A stretch of DNA of 6,865 bases from contig JBHEKP010000149.1 in assembly GCA_041859375.1 (NCBI GenBank), positions 1-6,865 of the forward strand. Reading direction: 5' to 3'. Shown piece after piece: positions 1-4,336 of this stretch. Position 1 is the stretch's first letter. Every line of letters begins with the position of its first letter. The notes below the pieces were generated by a model. The model made no database searches and was not told the DNA's origin. It saw only the letters and a list, made by a program, of their open reading frames with translations. Position numbers and translations under genes: made by a program. The stretch comes from JBHEKP01 sp041859375 (lineage in GTDB: Bacteria > Hydrogenedentota > Hydrogenedentia > Hydrogenedentales > CAITNO01).

Positions 1-188
1 CGCCGCGTCCAAAGCTCTATCTGCTCGCAGGAGGGGCAGCGCAGGGTGCGGTGGAAGTAGTACACCGTCAGCACCGGGGACAAATTTGCCCCGTCCGATG
101 CTGAATCCGCGTTCGGGCCGGAACAAGCCGCCGCGCACACCGCAAGCAGGGCCAGAAGCAGCGGTTTATGCCAGCAGCGTTTTCGCAC
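1..188 (-). CDS. ArsF-like thioredoxin-fold lipoprotein, partial (C-terminus missing)
   Basis: The last gene of the minus-strand ars-type operon visible here; 62 codons are present before the window edge. It starts at a GTG at 188 (first residues MRKRCWHK), six bases after an AGGTGG ribosome site, and overlaps the end of the DGC gene by 23 nt, which suggests translational coupling. Residues 1-22 form a lipoprotein signal: a basic N-region, a hydrophobic stretch LLLALLAV, then AAAC with the lipidated Cys at 22. After a short Ser/Asp/Ala-rich linker comes VYYFHRTLRCPSCEQIE, a beta-strand followed by a C51-P-S-C54 redox motif. The YYFH...RCP.C..IE pattern is what I recall from proteins annotated as the ArsF family, the thioredoxin-like subunit of the Bacteroides ArsEFG system that reduces nitroaryl arsenicals and exports the products. 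The assignment comes from a short N-terminus; a generic exported thioredoxin-like lipoprotein is the alternative. Confidence 0.72.
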   Translation of the reverse strand, partial: MRKRCWHKPLLLALLAVCAAACSGPNADSASDGANLSPVLTVYYFHRTLRCPSCEQIELWTR

Positions 189-546
189 GGTCCGCCACCT
201 TCGCAATGTTTTCCCCGTCTGCCGGGGAGGCCCCCTTTTCAAAGCCCATGTCGGTCAGGCGCAGGTGCGCCATGCCCTCAAAGCCCGCCTCTTTCAGCGT
301 GTTCAGCGCGCAGTCCTTGGGGCATCCGTCAATGGCCAGGATTTTCGACGCCGCCTGCGTGTTCACCAGGATGTCCCCCACCCGGCCGCCGATGCCCGCA
401 AGACAGTACATGCGGCCCGCGCCGTCGCGGGTGAGTTTGCGCGCCGCCTGATCGGAGAGCGCGCCCACGTCCGCCGCGCCGGAACAGGCAAAAATTAGTT
501 TGGGGCCGGTGCCGCAGGAGCAGCCCTGTTTTGATTCCTCCGTCAT
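166..546 (-). CDS. DGC-domain putative zinc-binding protein
   Basis: A 126-residue soluble protein of the DGC family (Pfam DGC), annotated elsewhere as putative zinc-binding and of unknown biochemical role. It carries the family marks in order: FACSGAADVG with Cys21, MYCLAGIGG with Cys48, and the name-giving IDGCPKDCA with Asp73-Gly74-Cys75 and Cys79. These four cysteines are the probable metal site. An additional N-terminal pair, GCSCG (Cys9, Cys11), lies in a short polar extension. The ATG at 546 follows a purine-rich GGGAG/AAAGG stretch. The gene sits between the thioredoxin-like gene (46 nt upstream, with a hairpin in the gap) and the ArsF-like lipoprotein, which starts inside its 3' end. 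Family members recur beside ArsR and COG0701 permeases, so a role in metalloid binding or delivery is a reasonable inference, not a demonstrated function. Confidence 0.86.
   Translation of the reverse strand: MTEESKQGCSCGTGPKLIFACSGAADVGALSDQAARKLTRDGAGRMYCLAGIGGRVGDILVNTQAASKILAIDGCPKDCALNTLKEAGFEGMAHLRLTDMGFEKGASPADGENIAKVADRAKTLLA
195..200 (-). promoter_or_regulatory. Ribosome binding site that fixes the GTG start of the ArsF-like gene
   Basis: AGGTGG on the minus strand, one mismatch from AGGAGG, lies six bases before the GTG at 188. It is inside the coding sequence of the DGC gene. No ATG is available in frame before the hydrophobic signal segment, so this site decides the start. Confidence 0.6.
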
Positions 547-562
547 GACCTTTTCTCCCTTT

Positions 563-580
563 GCCGGGCCGCAGCCCGGC
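563..580 (-). promoter_or_regulatory. Intercistronic GC-rich hairpin
   Basis: A perfect 7-bp inverted repeat, GCCGGGC and GCCCGGC around a 4-base loop, fills the middle of the 46-nt gap between the thioredoxin-like and DGC genes. It is not followed by a T-run on the minus strand; the next bases are the purine-rich leader and start of the DGC gene. It therefore does not look like a classical rho-independent terminator. An RNA stability or processing element that adjusts expression of the distal genes is the more likely role. Confidence 0.6.
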
Positions 581-592
581 GTTGTTGCGCGC

Positions 593-826
593 CTAAGCCA
601 GCAGTTTTTTAATTTCCGCCACGTCCGGCACTTTTCCCGAAACCTTCACCCGGCCGTCCACCGCGAGGCCGGGCGTCATCATGATCCCGAAGCCCATGAT
701 GGTGTTGATGTCGGTGATCTTCTCCAGTTCGAAGTCACACCCCAGCTCCCTTGCGGCTGCCTCGGCGTTCTCCGCCAGTTTTTTGCACTTGGGGCATCCC
801 GTGCCCAAAATCTGAATCTTTATCAC
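593..826 (-). CDS. Thioredoxin/glutaredoxin-like small redox protein (CPKC)
   Basis: A 77-residue cytoplasmic protein of the small thioredoxin-family group often named redox-active disulfide protein 2. It begins MIKIQILGTGCPKCKKL: strand beta1, then the active-site C-P-K-C motif at about residues 11-14 opening helix 1. Later come MMTPGLAVDG with the cis-proline typical of thioredoxin folds (MTP), a strand VKVSGKVP, and a C-terminal helix ending EIKKLLA. The GTG at 826 is chosen over an upstream GTG at 835 because AGGGAG ends exactly 8 nt before it, and because the family normally starts M-(I/V)-K-I. The gene lies 18 nt after the permease and 46 nt before the DGC gene. In this setting it probably supplies electrons or thiols to the metalloid pathway, or receives a metalloid from the permease; this is inference from context. 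Confidence 0.9.
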   Translation of the reverse strand: MIKIQILGTGCPKCKKLAENAEAAARELGCDFELEKITDINTIMGFGIMMTPGLAVDGRVKVSGKVPDVAEIKKLLA

Positions 827-834
827 GGCACACA

Positions 835-840
835 CTCCCT
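835..840 (-). promoter_or_regulatory. Ribosome binding site selecting the inner GTG start of the thioredoxin-like gene
   Basis: AGGGAG on the minus strand overlaps the first base of the outer GTG (835-833), so it cannot serve that codon. It is spaced 8 nt from the inner GTG at 826, which is the preferred start. Confidence 0.65.
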
Positions 841-844
841 GCGT

Positions 845-2143
845 TCACAGCATTCCAAACACCATGCCCGCGGCGGTGGACATGACCACCACCAGCGAGC
901 AGTAAACAAAGGTCTTTTTGAAGCCCATGATGCTGTGGATCACCAGCATGCTTGGCAGGGACAGGGCCGGCCCCGCCAGCAGCAGCGCCAGCGCGGGCCC
1001 CCTGCCCATGCCGGAGCCGATAAGCCCCTGCAGGATGGGCACCTCCGTCAGCGTCGCAAAGTACATGAATGCCCCGACAAGCGCGGCCAGGAAGTTGGCC
1101 GCCAACGAGTTGCCACCCACCGCCCGGGCCACCCATTCGCCGGGTATCATCCCCTCGCCCCCGGGACGGCCCAGCAGGAAGCCCGCCACCAGCACACCGC
1201 CCAGAAGGAGCGGCAGAATCTGTTTGGCGAAACCCCAGGTCACGTCAAACCACTCCCCCGCTTCGCCGCCGCCGGTGGCTGTGGCCGCGGAGAGGCCGAG
1301 GGAACCGGCCGCAAAGGCCCACACCGGCTCGTCTGGAAAGAGCAGCGCGAGCGCGGCGGCCGGCGCGGCGGCGAGCGCCACCCTCCACCATGCCATCCGG
1401 AACCATGCGGCAAGCATCACCGCGAAGGCGGCGGCGCAAAGGGCCGTTATAATCCATTTGGCGTCGTAAACCGCCTGCCACAGCCCCCCGCCGGACTCGG
1501 GCTTTCCCCAGTTTGAAAAGACCAGAACCGCCACCATGGCGGCAAAATACGCGGCGGTCTGCCACAATGGCCGGACGGCCTCCGGGGCGGGCATGGCGGC
1601 CTGTGCAAGGGCTTTCGCCCGCTCCTCCCCCCGGAAAATGAGGTGCATGAGCAGGCCGATGACAATGCTGAAACCAACGGCCCCCACGGCGCGGGCAATG
1701 CCCAGTTCCAGACCCAGCACCCGCGCCGTCAGCACAATCGCCAGCACGTTGACGGCGGGACCGGAATAAAGGAACGCCGTGGCGGGACCAAGCCCCGCGC
1801 CCATGCGGTAAATCCCCCCGAAAAGGGGCAGCACCGTGCAGGAACACACCGCGAGTATCGTTCCGGAGACCGACGCGACGCCGTAGGCAAGCACTTTGTT
1901 CGCCCCGGCGCCCAGGTATTTCATCACCGACGCCTGGCTGATAAAGACCGAAATCGCGCCCGCGATGAAAAAGGCCGGGATCAGGCAGAGCACCACATGC
2001 TCGCGGGCGTACCACCGGACCAGGTGCAGCGACTCCGAGAGTGCGTTGTCAAAGCGCGCCCAGCCCACGGGAAGAAAATAGCAGGCGAGAAAGCCCGCGG
2101 CCACAAGAACAAAGGCCTTCCATTCTTTTCTCAGGTCAGTCAT
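845..2143 (-). CDS. ArsP/COG0701-type permease (predicted metalloid or organoarsenical transporter)
   Basis: A 432-residue polytopic inner-membrane protein of the ArsP_1 (formerly DUF318) permease family. Roughly ten hydrophobic segments are visible, in two halves separated by a hydrophilic loop near residues 170-195 (RGEERAKALAQ). The first half carries the family signature around residues 95-140: GTILAVCSCTVLPLFGGI with Cys100 and Cys102, then GLGPATAFLYSGPAVNVLA. The second half repeats the theme as TLTEVPILQGLIGSGMG, then GPALALLLAGPALSLPSML, without the Cys pair. Characterised ArsP exports trivalent organoarsenicals; many relatives have no tested substrate. The ATG at 2143 is preferred over a TTG two codons upstream because AGGG is well placed before it. 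It follows arsR by 13 nt and precedes the thioredoxin-like gene by 18 nt, so it belongs to the arsR operon. Confidence 0.9.
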   Translation of the reverse strand: MTDLRKEWKAFVLVAAGFLACYFLPVGWARFDNALSESLHLVRWYAREHVVLCLIPAFFIAGAISVFISQASVMKYLGAGANKVLAYGVASVSGTILAVCSCTVLPLFGGIYRMGAGLGPATAFLYSGPAVNVLAIVLTARVLGLELGIARAVGAVGFSIVIGLLMHLIFRGEERAKALAQAAMPAPEAVRPLWQTAAYFAAMVAVLVFSNWGKPESGGGLWQAVYDAKWIITALCAAAFAVMLAAWFRMAWWRVALAAAPAAALALLFPDEPVWAFAAGSLGLSAATATGGGEAGEWFDVTWGFAKQILPLLLGGVLVAGFLLGRPGGEGMIPGEWVARAVGGNSLAANFLAALVGAFMYFATLTEVPILQGLIGSGMGRGPALALLLAGPALSLPSMLVIHSIMGFKKTFVYCSLVVVMSTAAGMVFGML

Positions 2144-2156
2144 GAGCAACCCTGAC

Positions 2157-2480
2157 CTATTCGTTCACCAGCGCAAGCTGTTTCCGGGCGTTTTCACGGA
2201 TGACCGTCTCGATGCAGCCGAAGAAATTCGTGATGCAGGGGCAGCAAAGACGGTAGTACACCTGCAAGCCCCGCTTTTCATCCTCCACAACACCCGCGTT
2301 TTTCAGCACCGAAAGGTGTTTGGACACGGTGGACAGGTCCGCGCCCACCCCCCCGTGCAGTTCGCAGACACAGCGCTCCCCTTTTGACAGTTCGTCCACG
2401 ATGTAAAGCCGCGTCGGGTGGGCCAGCGCCTTCAGAATTCCCGCCCGCGCATCCAGCAATGCCTGTTGTTTCGCGTTCAT
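2157..2480 (-). CDS. arsR: ArsR-family metal(loid)-responsive transcriptional repressor
   Basis: A 107-residue winged helix-turn-helix repressor, normal length for the ArsR/SmtB family. Residues 14-32 (ILKALAHPTRLYIVDEL) are the usual opening helices. E-R-C37-V-C39-E-L is the classic CVC metalloid site in the alpha3 helix. DLSTVSKHLSVLKNAGVV (about 48-65) is the recognition helix, and DEKRGLQVYYRL the wing. C-terminal to this is an unusual cysteine group, C79-C80-P-C82 and C89, which may complete an As(III) or other metal site, or make a second one. The ATG at 2480 has AAAGGA seven bases upstream; an in-frame extension to 2597 runs through the promoter and is not family-like. As first gene of the operon it probably represses its own promoter and is released on metalloid binding. 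Confidence 0.93.
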   Translation of the reverse strand: MNAKQQALLDARAGILKALAHPTRLYIVDELSKGERCVCELHGGVGADLSTVSKHLSVLKNAGVVEDEKRGLQVYYRLCCPCITNFFGCIETVIRENARKQLALVNE

Positions 2481-2487
2481 GCTGCCG

Positions 2488-2493
2488 TCCTTT
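2488..2493 (-). promoter_or_regulatory. Ribosome binding site fixing the arsR start
   Basis: AAAGGA on the minus strand, seven bases before the ATG at 2480. It supports the short 107-residue ArsR over the longer in-frame reading. Confidence 0.7.
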
Positions 2494-2503
2494 GGTTGAC
2501 TAC

Positions 2504-2519
2504 TTGGCAATTTTACCAA
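2504..2519. promoter_or_regulatory. Candidate ArsR operator (imperfect 16-bp dyad)
   Basis: TTGGCAATTTTACCAA matches its own reverse complement at 12 of 16 positions, and the flanking TA/TA bases extend the symmetry. It lies directly over the -10 box of the predicted arsR promoter, the position from which ArsR-family repressors commonly block transcription. Assignment to this ArsR is inferred from location and symmetry only. Confidence 0.55.
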
Positions 2520-2538
2520 ATAATCGAGCAAACCGCAA
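2510..2538 (-). promoter_or_regulatory. Predicted arsR operon promoter
   Basis: On the minus strand, TTGCGG (2538-2533; 3 of 6 to the sigma-70 -35 consensus) is separated by exactly 17 bases from TAAAAT (2515-2510; 5 of 6 to TATAAT). Transcription would begin near 2503, giving a leader of about 20 nt before the arsR ATG. Confidence 0.55.
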
Positions 2539-2559
2539 GTGCCACATGCATAAGTGCCA
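2537..2559. repeat. Direct repeat AAGTGCCA, two copies 15 bp apart
   Basis: Copies at 2537-2544 and 2552-2559, spaced by CATGCAT. They lie just upstream of, and touching, the -35 box of the arsR promoter. This arrangement suits a second regulator or an auxiliary ArsR site; no known motif is recognised. Confidence 0.5.
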
Positions 2560-2602
2560 TAAATCATTTCATTTAAGGCTTTTGTGTCGATATGCACACA
2601 TC

Positions 2603-2638
2603 TTCATGCGCGGTGACCGGCACGTTATAAAGGTGCCG
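2603..2638 (+). promoter_or_regulatory. Possible rightward promoter with inverted repeat around its -10
   Basis: TTCATG (2603-2608; 3 of 6 to -35 consensus), 17 bases, then TATAAA (2626-2631; 5 of 6 to -10 consensus). The -10 lies in the 9-base centre of a perfect inverted repeat, CGGCAC (2618-2623) and GTGCCG (2633-2638), which could be an operator or an RNA hairpin. It would leave a leader of about 155 nt before the ceramidase-like gene. The -35 is weak, so this is a candidate only. Confidence 0.35.
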
Positions 2639-2793
2639 AGGTGGTCCATAGACGGCGAAAAATCAATACGGCAATGTTGCGACCATGTTTCTCAAACATC
2701 ACGCCAAGTTCTTGCGTTGTTTGTCGGTTTTGTGGAACGATTTTCCCACCAAGCCCTTTCGACCCTGTGCAACTTTCCGGCGGGAGCAATTCC

Positions 2794-4308
2794 ATGAAAA
2801 TCCTGAAATGGACGGTGATAATACTTTTGGGTGTGACATTGCTGGCGGCGGGCGGCTTTGTGCTGCTGGTCGGCCCGTGGCCGGTCTACAAGGAGGCGCG
2901 GTACAAGACCTCCTCCTATTACAGCCGCGCCCTGGCCGCCATCGACACCGCCGCCGACCAGACACATCAGGGCGGGGAAGTTGCCCCGCTCAGGGCGGGC
3001 TGGGCGGAGCGTGAAATCACCCCGAAGCCGGGCCACCCGATGGCGGGTTACGGCACGCGCCCGAACAACATGCTTTCCACCGGGGTGGCGGAGCCGCTCT
3101 TTGTGCGCGCGCTGGCATTGAACGACGGCACGGACACGGTGGTGCTGGTGGGCTCGGACATGCTGCAAACCCTGCCCAACCTGCTGGAGCCGGTGGAGGC
3201 GCGCATTTCAAAGAGTGTCTCCCTGACCAACCGGAATGTGATGTACACCAGCAGCCACACCCACAGCGGCCCCGGCGGCCTGGCGCCCGGCATGGCGGCG
3301 GAGGCCTCCTACGGGAAGCATGATCCGGCCTATCTTGCGCTGCTGGTGGACGCGTTTGCGGGGGCCATCGAGGAGGCGGTGAACACCCTCTCCCCGGCGC
3401 GCATCGCCCACGGCGTGGTGGAGGCCCCGGAATACATCCGCAACCGCACCCGCGGGCACGGCACGGAGGACGCCGCGCTGACTTTCGCCGTTGTCGAAAA
3501 AGCGCCGGGCGGACAACGGCTGTACCTGGCCCGCTATTCGGCGCACGGGACGTCCTACGGCGAGGAGATGCTGGAGCTGAACAACGACCACGCGGGCGCG
3601 TTCCAGCGCGCGGTGCAAGAAAAGACCGGCGCGCCGCTGCTCTACATGGCCGGAGCCGTGGGTTCCATGTGCCCCAACCCGCCCGGACCGCCGCTGCCCG
3701 AACCCTGGACCCAGGAGCTTAAACTGGTCTTTGAAAACGATGTCGAGAGCGAACTGGTGAAACAGGGCAAAAAGACACTGGAGCAACTGCTGGCGGACCA
3801 GAAGGCGCGGGTGGAGGCGATGGGCGCGGCGATGGCGGAACGCCTGCTCGCGGCCGCGGCAAGCCTGCAATTTGAGGAAAAGGCGGATGTGGCCTCACTG
3901 GACGCGGCCTTCGACCCGCCCCCGGCGCAGGTGCGCCTCGTTTCGCCCAAATGGCGCATTTCCCCCTTCGCCTTCAACCTTCTCGGCGTGCCCAAAACCG
4001 GCCGCCTTCAGGCCGCACGCATCGGTTCCATGTTCCTCATCGGCATGCCCCACGACTTCAGCGGCGAAACCGCGCTGGTCTGGCGCGAATGGGCGCGGGA
4101 GCGCGGCGCAAGCCTCTGGGTCACCAGTTTTTCAGGCGCCTACCTCGGCTATCTCTCCCCCGACAAGTATTACCATGAAATGGGCGGGGGGCTTCACTAT
4201 AATCAGAACTATGAAGTCGGACAGATGAACTGGTTCGGGCCGAACCAGGAGGCCTATGTCACCGACCTGTTCCATCATGTGTTTGATCGGTTGACCCCGA
4301 GAACATGA
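2794..4308 (+). CDS. Membrane-anchored neutral/alkaline ceramidase-like hydrolase
   Basis: A 504-residue protein of the neutral/alkaline non-lysosomal ceramidase family. Residues about 4-26 are one hydrophobic helix without a clear cleavage site, so the catalytic domain probably stays anchored facing out. The catalytic part starts LRAGWAEREITPKPGHPMAGYG and continues with SSHTHSGPGG (His155, His157) and ARYSAHGTSYG (His251), the histidine-bearing zinc-site blocks of the family. IGMPHDFSGE (417-425) sits where ceramidases have a GMPGE-type ligand block, here with Asp421 in place of the usual Glu. SGAYLGYLS (447-455) supplies candidate active-site tyrosines. It stops without the C-terminal Ig-like domain of full-length ceramidases (about 650 residues or more). 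Ceramidases hydrolyse the amide bond of ceramides, but many bacterial relatives are untested, so the substrate is open. The ATG at 2794 has GGGAG seven bases upstream; an in-frame extension to 2641 adds non-family sequence. Confidence 0.85.
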   Translation: MKILKWTVIILLGVTLLAAGGFVLLVGPWPVYKEARYKTSSYYSRALAAIDTAADQTHQGGEVAPLRAGWAEREITPKPGHPMAGYGTRPNNMLSTGVAEPLFVRALALNDGTDTVVLVGSDMLQTLPNLLEPVEARISKSVSLTNRNVMYTSSHTHSGPGGLAPGMAAEASYGKHDPAYLALLVDAFAGAIEEAVNTLSPARIAHGVVEAPEYIRNRTRGHGTEDAALTFAVVEKAPGGQRLYLARYSAHGTSYGEEMLELNNDHAGAFQRAVQEKTGAPLLYMAGAVGSMCPNPPGPPLPEPWTQELKLVFENDVESELVKQGKKTLEQLLADQKARVEAMGAAMAERLLAAAASLQFEEKADVASLDAAFDPPPAQVRLVSPKWRISPFAFNLLGVPKTGRLQAARIGSMFLIGMPHDFSGETALVWREWARERGASLWVTSFSGAYLGYLSPDKYYHEMGGGLHYNQNYEVGQMNWFGPNQEAYVTDLFHHVFDRLTPRT

Positions 4309-4324
4309 ATTATTGACCGGAGCC

Positions 4325-4330
4325 GGGGAG
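4325..4330 (+). promoter_or_regulatory. Ribosome binding site fixing the beta-propeller gene start
   Basis: GGGGAG lies six bases before the ATG at 4337. It lies after the alternative TTG at 4313, so it supports the shorter reading with a clean signal peptide. It could pair weakly with the following CTCCC and be partly masked. Confidence 0.65.
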
Positions 4331-4336
4331 ACTCCC

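Larger units (their letters stand above)
2481..2793. other. Divergent intergenic region between ars operon and ceramidase-like gene
   Basis: This 313-bp stretch separates arsR (leftward) from the ceramidase-like gene (rightward). It contains the ars promoter and dyad, two direct AAGTGCCA repeats, an inverted CGGCAC/GTGCCG pair around a TATAAA, and the ribosome site of the rightward gene (GGGAG at 2782-2786). The section from about 2640 to 2780 shows only a weak 6-bp hairpin (ATGTTT/AAACAT, 2685-2699). I see no gene, tRNA or insertion sequence in it. Confidence 0.8.

Noticed and set aside
500..1516. Long plus-strand open frame of 338 codons opposite the permease and redox genes
   Set aside because: Rich in His, Gln, Arg and Pro with no domain; it is the complement of well-supported genes in G+C-rich DNA, where antisense frames stay open by composition.
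1245..2015. 256-codon minus-strand frame inside the permease
   Set aside because: Same strand, different frame; Arg/Gly-rich low-complexity product with no family features, while the permease frame shows clear conserved motifs.
2481..2597. In-frame N-terminal extension of ArsR
   Set aside because: It would run through the promoter and dyad, adds non-family sequence, and a good ribosome site precedes the inner ATG at 2480.
2685..2699. ATGTTT-CTC-AAACAT small hairpin
   Set aside because: An A/T-rich 6-bp stem with a 3-base loop and no T-tract or link to a start codon; likely chance.
2641..2793. In-frame N-terminal extension of the ceramidase-like protein
   Set aside because: It would place 51 unrelated residues before the hydrophobic anchor; the ATG at 2794 has a well-placed GGGAG.
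3208..3870. 220-codon minus-strand frame opposite the ceramidase-like gene
   Set aside because: Composition-driven antisense frame (Arg/His/Gly-rich) over a gene with recognisable active-site motifs.
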